Made by a program: the position numbers and the translations under genes. A stretch of DNA of 64,000 nt from Megalonaias nervosa. Taxonomy: Eukaryota > Mollusca > Bivalvia > Unionida > Unionidae. The DNA lies in contig JAECUM010094092.1 of assembly GCA_016617855.1 (NCBI GenBank), forward strand, positions 1 through 64,000, written 5' to 3'. This document shows positions 59,501 to 64,000 of this stretch, one piece after another. How positions within the stretch are numbered: the first letter of the stretch is position 1; each line of letters opens with the position of its first letter. The notes below the pieces were generated by a model. It ran no database searches and was not told the DNA's origin. It worked only from the letters and a program-made list of their open reading frames with translations.

Positions 59501-62393
59501 ACATGTTCACTAGGTGAACAGAATATTATGACTATTCTTGAACAAAGGCTCGGAGATGCAGGGTATATGAGAGTCAAGATTGTCATAACATTCAGTACTT
59601 TCTGGAAAGTGATTTTGACAGAGTTTTCATCAGAACTCATGATGTCAGGTTTGTCCTAAATGAAAGTGATGCAAACTGACCCTCAGTCTGACCACCATTG
59701 TTGTCATCTTGTAAATATTATGGTTTTTGTCTGTCCAAAATGGATGGCCATACCAACATGGGTTTTTGCCAATAGGCTTCTCGTACCTAGTTGGTTCTAA
59801 CGAAAATGGTGCCAATTATACATCCAATATGGCTGCCATGTTGGCCATGTTGAAAATCTTGTCACTACTCTCACTCTATGGATGGTCATAATGACATGAA
59901 ACTTTCACCAAAAGACTTCTAATGATGTCTATTTGGTCCTAAATGAAAATGGCAACAATCTGATGTCCATTATGTCTGTTATTGCAGCAAATATTTTAAT
60001 AAAAATTTTGTCACTGCTAAGAATATCAGAACTAGACACATTCAGCAGTTAAAAAGAAGAGGCCTTGTCTTGAATTCCAGATATTCTTTTTGACTAGTAG
60101 ACTGTTGTCTCATAGATGGACTCTTGCTAAGAGTAATACTATACATTTTTCATTTTGGTCTTGATAGTTTACTAATCATAATTCAAGATTTTTGTTTGTT
60201 CAGATTTTAAAATCAAGTTTGCTAAATAGATCACACTTTCACACTTGTGCCTGTGAAGTTGGAAGCAAGTTTTGCCTGCAGAGGGCAGTAGTGTCACTGC
60301 CAGAATGTAGTCCTAGCTCACGTTACTGCACAGCTTGATTGTAGTGTTGGCATTCAGTTCAAATCTAATGTGATTCATACAATTGACAATGGTTCAGTTG
60401 ATTTTATTATGTGAAATTTAGTGACTTTCTGGCATTTTTGCAATCTTCGTGTTTTTGACATTTGGGTTGTACTAAATAAAAGAACATTTACTGGAAGCTG
60501 CTTTTTCGCATTTTACTTTTCTGGGAAAATTGTGTTCCCCAAAACAGGTCAGATTTAAGAAAACTTTGTATTTGTTTTATTATGGAAAAACTTAAAGGCT
60601 TAGTTCTGGGGCCTTTTCAGCCAGTCTTCAGTTATTTTCCTGGTCACACCACTCCTCAGTTTTCTCCTCCACCCACTTAAGTGTCCATTTGTGTGGACTG
60701 CACCTTTTACCATGTTTTTATTTATATATTCACACTTGGGGAAAGAAACCAGGGTATAGACTTTGGGGGTCTAAAAATGAAAGGTCACCATAAAGACAAG
60801 TCCAGTGAGAAAATAATAGTTTCTGAACAGCATGTTTACTCAAAGTCATATACAAGGACCAATAGGTTGGCCTTGGTCAATAATTTGAAGACAATAATGC
60901 CCAGATCTGCCAAGCCTCCTGATTCAGGTGCGAGAGACATGAATTTTAATGTACTTGCCTGTTTGGAGTACAACTTTTCACAACTTTTCATTGCTGGAAG
61001 GGAATAAAACCCCTGGTACAATAGTAAATTCACATTTCAATTCTGTCTCAGCATAGTGTCTGTCGGTTTATAAATAGCATGACAGAAAAGATACTTGGCT
61101 GAATTAAATTACAAGTTGGGTGTATTTTGTTCAACATCGATTGTGTTAAATTTTTAAAAAATAACATCCAGCAAAATGGCAGAAAGATGTGAGAGTTTTC
61201 AAAAAGGGGTATGCACGAGTTCCTGTGTCAAATAGAATTAAGGAAAGGTATTGCTCATTTTGTAGTATATGTTAGGGTGATGTCTTGATCTCTCATGGCA
61301 GGAAGAGTGACATAGTGAAATACATGGATACAAAGAAACATAAGGATGACATACATTGTGTAGAAAGCAATTTTAAAAAAATAGATTTCAGTTTTAGAGC
61401 ACATGATGACAGCCTTATTAATGCAGAATGCGTATACGCTTCATTGCGTACTGAACAGAGTTTGCCTTTAAGCTGTGGTGATCATGCTGGTACGTTATTT
61501 AAAAAAATGTTTCCTGATAGTGAAATAGCAAGAAAAAGTATGGCTGTGCTAGAACAAAACTGCAGCTATTGTTGAAATGCATTTAAGTCTAAGGTAGTGA
61601 CAGAGAGATAAAGTCATGCTTTTATGTTTGTGGGAGATTTGATTTCTCATTTTGGAAAGTTGGCAGCTCTGTTTACCCTACTAGTGTCTACAGAGGTGAC
61701 TATTGCAACACAGTGTGGACATGCAAGATATGAACTTTTTAAAAACTTTGCAGAATTACGCAATATTGGTCCAAGCTAGTGGAATGAAGTATGGTTGGTC
61801 AGTATAAATGACCTGATTAGATCTTCAGTCCATTGTAGAAAATGTTTGATTTTTGTTTTCACATTTTACAAACATTTTGGACTTCAACTTTTTGATAAAC
61901 TCCTTTGCTCATCCATAGGGGCATACAAGTTTTCAAAACATAAAATTTGCTCTCTTTGGCTTCCTGTGCCATTGAAAGATGACATAGAAATTCGGTTCAT
62001 CCTTCCATCCATAAGCACAAAACTATGTACAACTAGTCTGTTAACTTTCAACAAAATAGGAACATGTTCAGGTTTTGAAAATTGGATGTCCCCACTTCCC
62101 CAGCACAACATTAGTCACACAAGTGTATGCCTTTTTGGCTGCTGTCGAGACAAAATACAATGCACCAAAACTAAAAATGTTTGTAATTATTTCAAGAATT
62201 TAATAAAACGTTACTGATCGAATCTTGTAATTTTAATTCAGGGCACATTGTGGCTGTTGACAGCGTTTCGCCGACTGTATTTGTCATTGCGGAGACTGGA
62301 GAGCTTGTCAAGTGGTTTGACTGCAGTGACTACATGAGAGAACCTTCAGATATTGCTATCAATGGAAAAGAATATTTTGTGTGTGATTTCAAG
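15092..62393 (+). CDS. mei-P26: TRIM-NHL protein, mei-P26/nhl-2 type, 11 coding exons, C-terminus outside window
   Basis: Exons 15092-15526, 19515-19625, 21875-22135, 28086-28397, 36216-36401, 37229-37445, 47161-47472, 48569-48680, 53970-54130, 59122-59310 and 62242-62393 join in one open frame of 2448 bases (816 residues), all with GT-AG borders. Order: RING (residues 25-71), B-box 1 (107-144), B-box 2 (166-201), coiled coil (about 205-300), low-complexity linker (about 374-645), NHL repeats from about 649. In the family, RING-containing members can act as ubiquitin ligases, the NHL propeller binds RNA or proteins, and members regulate mRNA translation and cell fate. The RING argues against brat and ncl-1, which lack it. 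The frame ends in phase 0 at the last donor, so one or more NHL exons follow beyond the window. Calling it mei-P26/nhl-2 rests on my recollection of NHL wording; brat or TRIM2/3 is the alternative. The gene model is much surer than the ortholog name. Confidence 0.92.
15527..18649. other. Intron 1, left part; one unexplained minus-strand frame
   Basis: Mostly non-coding. A 110-codon open frame on the minus strand at 17527-17195 has a tail of broken frame to about 17040. It has several Cys and Lys-rich segments and no family I recognise. No other repeat boundaries are visible to me. Confidence 0.4.
18650..18686. repeat. (AT)n microsatellite
   Basis: About 18 AT units in intron 1, just left of the Tigger-2 relic. 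Confidence 0.92.
18760..19240 (-). mobile_element. Tigger-like relic (family T2), terminal region
   Basis: Read on the minus strand from 19240 it gives CCACTTCCTCGATAACTCGC, then a run matching the left end of the T2 copy at 24850: CGCGCACC.GC.TATAA, AGGCATGG, and later CGCTTGTTTTATCGTTG and AGTGTAATCA. Alignment continues to about 18760, covering the T2 terminal repeat and 5' non-coding region only. The other end is missing. Confidence 0.65.
19241..19514. other. End of intron 1
   Basis: Non-coding, with a G-rich run near 19340 and the polypyrimidine tract before exon 2. Confidence 0.4.
19515..19625 (+). CDS. mei-P26: Exon 2: first half of B-box 2
   Basis: 37 codons between acceptor GCTTTCAG and donor GAG|GTATG, phase 0 at both ends. 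It supplies Cys166, His169, Cys178 and Cys181 of the B-box 2 zinc site. The remaining ligands come from exon 3, so the domain is split by a 2.2-kb intron. The exon is short and easily missed by automated gene prediction. Confidence 0.9.
19626..21874. other. Intron 2
   Basis: About 2.2 kb without a coding frame or repeat that I can define. It is AT-rich with ordinary scattered homopolymers. It splits the two halves of B-box 2. Confidence 0.45.
21875..22135 (+). CDS. mei-P26: Exon 3: second half of B-box 2 and start of coiled coil
   Basis: 87 codons, phase 0 to phase 0, acceptor CTTAAAG and donor AAG|GTATTT. It supplies Cys186, Cys189 and the His194/His199/His201 group of B-box 2. A long charged helix rich in Glu, Lys and Gln follows, typical of the B-box C-terminal coiled coil through which TRIM proteins form antiparallel dimers. 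Confidence 0.92.
22136..22899. other. Intron 3, left part
   Basis: No coding or repeat signal that I can support. Confidence 0.4.
22900..24600 (-). pseudogene. Unclassified transposase-like relic with coiled coil
   Basis: Four successive minus-strand frames read as one broken protein. 24574-24269 is Lys/Thr-rich. 24272-24012 and 24002-23658 are strongly coiled-coil-like (Glu/Lys heptads) and end in [10 protein letters not shown]. A broken stretch at 23660-23400 has Trp-Gly-Leu-Gly-Gly-Asp-Gly-Thr-Thr followed by Asp-Ser-Gly-Asp. 23289-22900 reads Tyr-Thr-Met-Ser-Asp-Arg-Ala and His-His-Phe-Tyr-Cys-Met-Thr-His. The Gly-Asp-Gly-Thr-Thr could be a first catalytic Asp as in many DDE transposases. 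I have seen similar wording in uncharacterised invertebrate proteins but cannot name a superfamily. At least three breaks make it non-functional. Confidence 0.55.
24845..26215 (+). mobile_element. Tigger-like element (family T2), truncated, with transposase N-terminus
   Basis: The left end near 24845 reads CACTCCCTGGATAACTCGCGAACC, matching the T2 end at 19240. After about 830 bases of leader an ATG at 25678 starts [12 protein letters not shown], a CENPB-type HTH. The frame then shifts to [11 protein letters not shown] (25803). It shifts again for [10 protein letters not shown] (about 26050), then returns with Leu-Ser-Gly-Glu-Ile-Arg-Ser-Ala. This is the DNA-binding part of a jerky/Tigger-like protein. 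The DDE domain is absent, lost to truncation before 26255. Confidence 0.75.
26255..26325. repeat. Short perfect inverted repeat (hairpin)
   Basis: ATTACTTGTATTTTACC at 26255-26271 is matched by its exact complement at 26309-26325, with a 37-base spacer holding a second small CCTGTT/AACAGG pairing. It lies at the junction between the T2 relic and the piggyBac relic and may mark a rearrangement or a tiny MITE. Confidence 0.7.
26402..27141 (-). mobile_element. piggyBac relic, 5' end and N-terminal transposase
   Basis: A TTAA lies in the motif GGGTTAACC near 27138-27146. Reading leftwards on the minus strand gives CCCTTTCATCACTATGGACC, a plausible piggyBac tip with a palindromic CCGGTTTTCCGG. 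The frames 26894-26619 and 26737-26402 encode an acidic segment [12 protein letters not shown], then [10 protein letters not shown]. The first resembles the Asp-Phe-Glu-Gly-Phe region of the piggyBac at 10556, so the two are related. The catalytic core is missing. Confidence 0.68.
27142..27705. other. Intron 3, between piggyBac and SINE-B
   Basis: No recognisable coding or repeat signal. Confidence 0.4.
27706..28020 (+). mobile_element. SINE-B copy 2
   Basis: Same layout as the copy at 14248: tRNA-like head with TAGAGGTTAGAGCATC and GGTTTGAACCC, the GGTGTCAGAATAATGTG core, the CATGATGCCCCAGTGCTAGACATCAC block and a CACACACAC tail. Somewhat more diverged. It ends about 65 bases before exon 4. 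Confidence 0.85.
28086..28397 (+). CDS. mei-P26: Exon 4: rest of coiled coil and C-terminal extension
   Basis: 104 codons, phase 0 to phase 0, with a long T-tract before the acceptor and donor AAG|GTGAGA. It encodes continued helix (Glu/Leu-rich), then a segment with Lys-Leu-Val and Thr-Gln-Leu-Met that resembles the end of the BBC region in TRIM-NHL proteins. A (CA)n-tailed SINE ends only about 65 bases before this acceptor. Confidence 0.9.
28398..30470. other. Intron 4, left part; long unexplained open frame
   Basis: A 188-codon + strand frame runs 29803-30369. Its second half (30020-30369) is not low complexity but matches nothing I can name, and it has no splice context. Given the DIRS-like relic at 31430 it could be retroelement debris. 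A GGTCAAAGGTCAAGGTCA motif near 29285 recurs in intron 5. Confidence 0.35.
30471..31425. mobile_element. Foldback derivative of family H
   Basis: The left arm, from CAGACCTGCTAACCC at 30471 to about 30902, matches the 5' half of family H in + orientation. From about 30903 to 31396 the same 5' half follows in reverse, ending GTTGGCAGGTCTG, and it extends about 70 bases further into the family than the left arm. A further 3'-type terminus, CGTCAGGGTTGGCAGGTCTG, sits at 31406-31425. The result is a palindrome of more than 900 bp. No target duplication was found. Confidence 0.8.
31430..32510 (+). pseudogene. DIRS-like retroelement relic (RT/RNase H to recombinase start)
   Basis: Broken frames give [10 protein letters not shown] (31838-31867), the conserved end of the RNase H domain in DIRS/Ngaro elements. 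Then come [10 protein letters not shown] and Leu-Asp-Ser-Pro-Phe-Val-Ala-Lys-Met, which fit the following region. Near 32380 [11 protein letters not shown] resembles the tyrosine-recombinase N-terminus and the equivalent part of the relic at 54970. Several stops. The right end is cut by a LINE fragment. Confidence 0.62.
32512..32670 (-). pseudogene. LINE ORF2 fragment (endonuclease-RT linker)
   Basis: On the minus strand a continuous frame reads [12 protein letters not shown], then Lys-Ala-Leu-Asn-Arg-Tyr-Arg-Arg-Thr. This is the typical stretch between the apurinic endonuclease and reverse transcriptase of Jockey/RTE-like non-LTR retrotransposons. About 50 codons are intact; the flanks do not continue recognisably. 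Confidence 0.7.
32671..35735. other. Intron 4, middle; nothing I can assign
   Basis: Non-coding. It contains a CACCACCAC-rich patch near 34050 and a G-run near 34433. On the minus strand around 34700-34430 short frames ([18 protein letters not shown]) hint at an acidic transposase C-terminus, but this is too weak to call. Confidence 0.35.
35740..36112 (+). mobile_element. Family H copy, 3' half only
   Basis: Matches 3085-3432 of the full-length copy closely and ends in the same GTCAGGGTTGGCAGGTCTG terminus. The 5' half is missing. It ends about 100 bases before exon 5. Confidence 0.82.
36216..36401 (+). CDS. mei-P26: Exon 5: linker, Pro/Ser-rich
   Basis: 62 codons, phase 0 to phase 0, acceptor TTTGCAG and a near-consensus donor GGA|GTAAGT. 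The peptide is rich in Pro, Ser, Leu and Asp with no fold I recognise; it begins the disordered linker between coiled coil and NHL. Frame continuity with exons 4 and 6 and the strong sites support it. Confidence 0.87.
36402..37228. other. Intron 5
   Basis: Non-coding, with loosely repeated units carrying CAAAGGTCAAGG, TTGTTTGCATAAT and CCATCTAC-like motifs (36485-36960), similar to sequence near 29285. Probably a degenerate dispersed repeat. Confidence 0.4.
37229..37445 (+). CDS. mei-P26: Exon 6: linker, Ser/Gly/Thr-rich
   Basis: 72 codons plus one base (phase 1 donor CAAG|GTATGT), acceptor TTCCCTCAG. The sequence is Ser/Gly/Ala/Thr-rich with many possible phosphorylation sites and no recognisable domain. 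The intron that follows is the longest in the gene (9.7 kb). Confidence 0.87.
37446..39764. other. Intron 6, left part
   Basis: About 2.3 kb with no coding or defined repeat. Poly-A tracts occur near 38715-38750. Confidence 0.4.
39765..39902. mobile_element. Short hAT-like MITE, 138 bp
   Basis: Starts CAGGGCCGGATTTAGGCATA and ends TATGCCTAAATCCGGCTCTG, an almost perfect 20-bp inverted repeat. The flanks ATTTCGTC and ATTTTATC agree at 6 of 8 bases, consistent with an aged 8-bp hAT duplication. Confidence 0.85.
39903..41079. other. Intron 6, between MITE and 2.3-kb TIR element
   Basis: Non-coding; no repeat boundary found. Confidence 0.4.
41080..43383. mobile_element. 2.3-kb non-coding element with inverted ends
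   Basis: The left end AAGGTCACCGGCC and right end GGCCAGTGACCTT are inverted repeats with one mismatch, each next to TA (41078-41079 and 43384-43385). The interior is AT-rich, with homopolymers, a TCGATCGATCTCTCGATTGA palindrome-rich patch near 42475 and twice a GGGCC.AAT.GTCT motif near 42893, but no transposase. TA flanks suggest a Tc1/mariner-type or similar element; TTAA use is also possible. Confidence 0.6.
43384..43739. other. Intron 6, short unassigned gap
   Basis: Non-coding, with imperfect direct and inverted AAATTTAAA-type repeats near 43580-43620. Confidence 0.35.
43740..44640 (+). repeat. Dispersed repeat of ~110-145 bp degenerate units (family M), copy 1
   Basis: Units repeat the theme GGCCATCTTGAAAAT.. 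..GGTTTTCA.CA.AAGACTTCT.. ..TAGTTGGTC..AAATGAAAATGGTGC.. ..ATCTGACATCC. The copy closes with a unique block (GATGGTTTCAACATTAAGCA, ATTCCAGGAAATTC). The same units and the same closing block are found at 46030-46915 and 59670-60135. No coding. Confidence 0.72.
44724..44963 (-). mobile_element. SINE-A copy 2
   Basis: Reverse orientation. The central block GGTGGAGGAAGAA..CCGGGGAAA..AACCACCGACCCAC..AAACTACTGGCAAGCTTTCTC matches the copy at 45402, and the tRNA-like head is at the right end (CGAGTGGTCTAAAGTGCTC on the minus strand). Confidence 0.85.
45402..45652 (+). mobile_element. SINE-A copy 3, perfect 13-bp target duplication
   Basis: The head GGGGCCCCGAGTGGCCGAGTGG resembles tRNA-Leu/Ser, with a B box GGGTTCGAGTC about 45 bases on. 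A central domain and an (AAC)n tail follow. ATCCCAAGGTCTT occurs at 45389-45401 and again at 45653-45665, a perfect duplication, so this is a young insertion. It is not a tRNA gene: the body runs 250 bp and the 3' acceptor strand is missing. Confidence 0.92.
46030..46915 (+). repeat. Family M copy 2
   Basis: Same unit theme and the same closing block as 43740-44640, ending CAGTTTCAACACTAAGCAGT..ATTCCAGGAAATTCACTTTT. Unit number and order differ. Confidence 0.72.
47161..47472 (+). CDS. mei-P26: Exon 7: linker, Asn/Met/Gly/Ser-rich
   Basis: 312 bases, phase 1 to phase 1. The split Gly codon is completed by the first two bases. The peptide is low complexity, dominated by Asn, Met, Ser, Gly and Thr, with a Pro/Thr patch. 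It looks disordered; Asn-rich linkers of this sort occur in RNA-granule proteins, but no role can be read from the sequence. An alternative acceptor CTTAG ending near 47125 would add residues and is less likely. Confidence 0.87.
47473..48100. other. Intron 7, left part
   Basis: Non-coding apart from the fragment that follows; no repeat border found. Confidence 0.35.
48101..48300 (-). pseudogene. Short fragment of an unclassified mobile-element protein
   Basis: The minus-strand frame reads [16 protein letters not shown] and a basic Tyr-His-Arg-Lys-Ser-Lys-Lys end. I recall similar Glu-Asn-Met..Asp-Tyr-x-Trp tails in uncharacterised, repeated invertebrate proteins. No superfamily can be named. 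Confidence 0.3.
48569..48680 (+). CDS. mei-P26: Exon 8: end of linker, start of NHL region
   Basis: 112 bases, phase 1 to phase 2, acceptor TGTTGTAG. It encodes a Gly/Ser run, then Pro-Pro-Val-Arg-Arg-Ser-Lys-Met, a basic segment that precedes the first NHL blade in TRIM-NHL proteins. The terminal Arg codon is split AG|A with exon 9. Confidence 0.87.
48681..48896. other. Start of intron 8
   Basis: Non-coding; nothing seen. Confidence 0.35.
48897..49689 (+). mobile_element. Family H copy, full length
   Basis: 793 bp from CAGACCTGCCAAACC to GTTGGCAGGTCTG, flanked by AGAACA at 48891-48896 and 49690-49695. It shows the same end sequences and the same 6-bp duplication length as the copy in the hAT relic. 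Visibly diverged internally. Confidence 0.87.
50509..50540. repeat. (AT)n microsatellite in R2 copy 3
   Basis: About 16 AT units replacing sequence that is unique in the other R2 copies. Confidence 0.9.
51655..51683. repeat. (AC)n(AT)n microsatellite in R2 copy 3
   Basis: Same position and composition as the microsatellite at 6268-6298 in R2 copy 1. Confidence 0.9.
51691..53969. other. Intron 8, right part
   Basis: About 2.3 kb, no coding frame or defined repeat. Confidence 0.4.
53970..54130 (+). CDS. mei-P26: Exon 9: NHL repeat 1
   Basis: 161 bases, phase 2 to phase 1. It encodes a complete NHL blade: Gly-Gln-Phe at the start, then the signature [11 protein letters not shown], ending Tyr-Gln-Phe-Gly. 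This is the strongest family signature in the window. NHL blades build a six-bladed beta propeller whose top face binds RNA in brat. Confidence 0.94.
54131..54965. other. Intron 9, left part
   Basis: Non-coding, with a (TG)n run and T-run near 54828-54870. Confidence 0.4.
54966..56700 (+). pseudogene. DIRS-like retroelement relic (RNase H and tyrosine recombinase), with nested SINE
   Basis: Frames in order: Ala-Val-Tyr-Leu-Gly-His-Gln-Gly (near 55070), the RNase H segment of DIRS/Ngaro; [12 protein letters not shown] at 55315-55350, then Phe-Ala-Tyr-Ala-Phe-Pro-Pro-Phe, both hallmarks of these elements. A recombinase N-terminus follows (Ile-Lys-Gly-Leu-Arg-Ala near 55945). After a SINE at 56023-56238 come Ser-Val-Pro-Arg-Trp-Asp-Leu-Ser and Ala-Thr-Ser-Arg-Arg-Asn-Glu-Ile-His (56404-56430), with the catalytic-Arg motif of tyrosine recombinases. 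Many stops and shifts. Confidence 0.72.
56023..56238 (-). mobile_element. SINE-A copy 4, diverged
   Basis: Reverse orientation. It retains AGCACATGATAGGC, AACCACCGACCCATG..AAGCTACTGGCAAGCTTTCT and a degraded tRNA-like head ending near the C-run at 56231. It interrupts the recombinase region of the DIRS-like relic. Confidence 0.75.
56840..56940 (+). mobile_element. SINE-A 3' fragment
   Basis: Keeps ACCAGTAGCTTGGTAGGTTGGTGATT, ATACTGGCAGCCATATATCATGTG and GGTTAATCCCACAA, equivalent to the 3' half of the copy at 45402. The head is missing. Confidence 0.55.
56941..58081. other. Intron 9, right-middle
   Basis: Non-coding; no defined repeat. Confidence 0.35.
58082..58400 (-). pseudogene. Possible Penelope-like element fragment (RT thumb region)
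   Basis: The minus-strand frame reads [19 protein letters not shown] and [10 protein letters not shown]. This follows the pattern (Arg-x-Tyr-Pro .. Pro-x-Val-x-x-x-x-Asn .. Ile-x-x-x-Ile-x-x-x-Trp) seen after the RT palm in Penelope-like elements. Only this fragment is present. Confidence 0.45.
58401..59121. other. End of intron 9
   Basis: Non-coding; nothing seen. Confidence 0.35.
59122..59310 (+). CDS. mei-P26: Exon 10: NHL repeat 2 and start of repeat 3
   Basis: 189 bases, phase 1 to phase 1, acceptor TTATTGTCAG. It encodes a Glu-Gly-Gln-Leu-Trp-Tyr-Pro blade start, a Cys-Asp-Arg-Gly-Asn core in place of the usual Ala-Asp-Asn, and Met-Gln-Ile-Phe. Then comes the next blade, beginning Ile-Val-Ala-Gly-Leu-Ala-Ile. 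This wording is part of why I favour mei-P26/nhl-2. Confidence 0.93.
59670..60135 (+). repeat. Family M copy 3
   Basis: Repeats of AAATGGATGGCCATA.CAACATGGGTTTTTGCCAA..CTAGTTGGT..AAAATGGTGCCAAT..ATCCAATATGGCTGCCATG, closing with the CATTCAGCAGTTAAAAAGAAGAGG..AATTCCAGATATTC block that also ends the other two copies. Confidence 0.7.
60136..60900. other. Intron 10, between M copy and hAT relic
   Basis: Non-coding; nothing defined. Confidence 0.35.
60902..61600 (+). pseudogene. hAT transposase relic, BED finger and N-terminal region
   Basis: A possible end CAGATCTGCCAAGCC at 60902 resembles the family H tip. From about 61184 a frame with one stop (TAG near 61271) reads Tyr-Cys-Ser-Phe-Cys .. 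His-Gly-Arg-Lys-Ser-Asp-Ile .. Lys-Lys-His-Lys-Asp-Asp, a BED zinc finger. Ala-Glu-Cys-Val-Tyr-Ala-Ser and [19 protein letters not shown] follow. This wording is typical of one common animal hAT group. A 1-base loss near 61555 shifts the frame; the catalytic part is not recognisable beyond 61600. Confidence 0.7.
61601..62241. other. End of intron 10
   Basis: Possibly more of the hAT relic, but I could not recognise its catalytic motifs. A 140-codon frame at 61795-62217 has no family resemblance. Confidence 0.3.
62242..62393 (+). CDS. mei-P26: Exon 11: NHL repeat 3 and start of repeat 4, last coding exon in window
   Basis: 152 bases, phase 1 to phase 0, donor AAG|GTAATG. It encodes Ile-Val-Ala-Val-Asp, a Trp-Phe-Asp-Cys turn and Ser-Asp-Ile-Ala-Ile, stopping in the middle of a blade at Cys-Asp-Phe-Lys. 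The remaining two to three blades must be encoded downstream. I looked to 64000 and saw no further NHL coding. Confidence 0.92.
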
Positions 62394-63654
62394 GTAATGA
62401 CTATTCCAGCTTCATGCACAATGAATTACTGTATTTTCTTTCCAAAGAAATTTCACCTGTGTAGGTATATGTATCACCTTTGCCCTGAAGTTGAACTTGT
62501 GTCAAAGGTTTTTCATGTTGAAAGCCATATGTGACATCAGTGCATGAACTTGGGTGACATGCCATGTTCTAGGGAACATTTTCTCTTCTGTAACCAGTGA
62601 TAATGTATCTGCTGTTTACCACCACAATTTCACCATAGTTCTTAAAATGTATCACAAAAATAATGGCTATGATTCAAAGGCATTAATTTTAAAGGCAGGC
62701 TTCTGCCAAAATCCTGCATACCAGCATTCTTTTTATTTAATCAGCCATTCAGCTCTCACTGAAATACATGAGAATGTATTATCCAGCACTGGGTTCAAGC
62801 GTTTTGGAGCCTTAATATGTAAAACGCTCCTTATGTTATGTTATGAATTGCTTAGAAATGAAACTAGACCGGATGCTGCTTCCTTAAATTTTATTTCCCT
62901 TAGTTATGGTGCTTGGGTAAGTATTGTCTACCCAGTTTGGGTTCATGATATTTTATTTTGTGAGATTGTCTTGATCTTGGCAATGTGGACTAACTCGAAT
63001 ACTGTTTTTATTGTGTGAACAAACTTAGATTGTGTATATTTGAAAGTGTGATGATTTCAGTTATAGGATCGATTAAAGTGAGCAGGATATAGTAATCCTT
63101 TGTGGATCATAAATTTGGGAGAGAACAACATGTACCCATAATATCCAGATGATAATAATGTCAATGATAATTATGGCATGGTATTTGTTCAAAAGCTAAG
63201 TGAAAAAGATTAACCTGTGCACACTGGTTGCTAGTGACAGGTTTTTCCAATGAGTGGCGGCAAGTGACAGGTTTGACTGTCAGTTTCTTCAAGGAGATTC
63301 AGCCGAGATAGATCCATAATCAGTGTAAGTTCAAAGCTCCCTCCCACTCATTGTTTGCTAGACTAGGCAGACTGAGAGTCCAAAAGAAAAGGTCTTTGGA
63401 CTCATCCCCTCCCCCAAAGAGGGATGGGGTATGCTCTAGGGAGTTGCACCCTCTTTTGTACCATCTATCTCTTCCAAACATCCCAGTTGTTGATCTTTAA
63501 GGTCTCTTTTTGGTGGTTTGGTCAGGCATCACAATGTGTAGTCCACTTGACTTTAATGGATGGAAACCAGCTTCAATTCTTGCAACATTCTCCACTGTCA
63601 CAGACCCATCTGTATGTGTGCAAGATTTAGATTTTTAACATAGCTTTAACAATT
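62394..63654. other. Intron 11, partial
   Basis: Begins with donor GTAATG. A 154-codon frame at 62554-63018 has no recognisable domain and no suitable splice context; I treat it as chance. Confidence 0.4.
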
Positions 63655-63930
63655 TTTCAGTCATATCGCTACAATGTCTGCAGTGTAGCAGTATATTGTG
63701 ATGTCTAGCACTGGTGCATCATGCCGTAGACATGTAGCATGATGTCCAAACCAGTCACATTATCCCAACACCAGGCTGACCAGTCCTAACACTAACCTCT
63801 TAATGCTGAGTGCCAAGCAAGGCAGCTGTTAGTACCATTTTGTAAGTCTTTGGTATGACTCGGCCGGGGTCTGAACCCACAACCTCCTGCATCCGAGGCG
63901 GAGGCTCTAACTAGGCCACCGGAGCAGCCG
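63655..63930 (-). mobile_element. SINE-B copy 3
   Basis: Reverse orientation. The tRNA-like head at the right end reads on the minus strand CCGGTGGCCTAGTTAGAGCC and GGGTTCAGACCCC. The core (CAGCCTGGTGTTGGGATAATG on the minus strand, CATGATGCACCAGTGCTAGAC) and the end near TGACTGAAAAATTG match copies 1 and 2. The CA tail is lost. Confidence 0.83.
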
Positions 63931-64000
63931 CACAGACCACTGTGTTTCACTAGTCCAGTCTGACTCAATTAAGGGAAGAGAAATGCAGAAAGGCACATTG

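Noticed and set aside
61795..62217. 140-codon open frame before exon 11
   Set aside because: No family resemblance; it overlaps the polypyrimidine region before the exon 11 acceptor and is probably chance or hAT debris.
62554..63018. 154-codon open frame in intron 11
   Set aside because: Does not read as NHL, lacks suitable splice borders and shows no domain; treated as chance.
1..64000. Bacterial-type defence systems, CRISPR arrays or operons
   Set aside because: GT-AG introns, SINEs and animal transposons show this is eukaryotic nuclear DNA. No regularly spaced short repeats of CRISPR type or closely packed coding frames were seen.

Overview
The window is animal nuclear DNA. It is AT-rich, has long GT-AG introns, carries one large multi-exon gene on the + strand, and is crowded with transposon relics. 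The mix of elements (tRNA-headed SINEs, DIRS-like tyrosine-recombinase retroelements, Tigger/pogo, piggyBac, several hAT-like families) and the gene type suggest a marine invertebrate, most likely a mollusc or other lophotrochozoan. That placement is an inference and cannot be proved from this sequence alone.

The only cellular gene I can support is a TRIM-NHL protein gene. Eleven coding exons from 15092 to 62393 splice in a continuous frame into 816 residues: RING finger, B-box 1, B-box 2, coiled coil, a Ser/Gly/Asn/Met-rich linker, then the start of an NHL propeller. The intact RING, the two B-boxes and the wording of the NHL repeats fit the mei-P26/nhl-2 group better than brat/ncl-1. The upstream 5' UTR exon(s) and promoter, and the C-terminal NHL exon(s), lie outside what I can identify; the last donor at 62394 has no partner in the window.

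Layout. 1-15037 is upstream of the start codon and almost entirely transposons: a hAT transposase relic interrupted by a second element, a piggyBac-type MITE, a truncated hAT-like repeat with a nested SINE, a nearly intact Tigger element with TA target duplication, an older relic of the same Tigger, a broken piggyBac, a complete 1.7-kb hAT-like repeat and a SINE. 15038-62393 is the gene. Its introns hold further Tigger and piggyBac relics, an unclassified transposase-like relic (22900-24600), a foldback element, two DIRS-like relics, a LINE fragment, a possible Penelope-like fragment, four or five SINE-A and two SINE-B copies, several TIR elements and a dispersed repeat built of ~110-145 bp units. 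62394-64000 is intron ending in another SINE-B.

The repeats give some relative dates. An element with 6-bp target duplications landed inside an already existing hAT gene. A SINE is inserted in a hAT-like repeat and another in a DIRS relic. One SINE still has a perfect 13-bp target duplication. I found no bacterial-type systems, CRISPR arrays, rRNA genes or functional tRNA genes. The most unusual items are the unclassified coiled-coil/transposase-like relic, the foldback element, and the gene itself with its RING and paired B-boxes.
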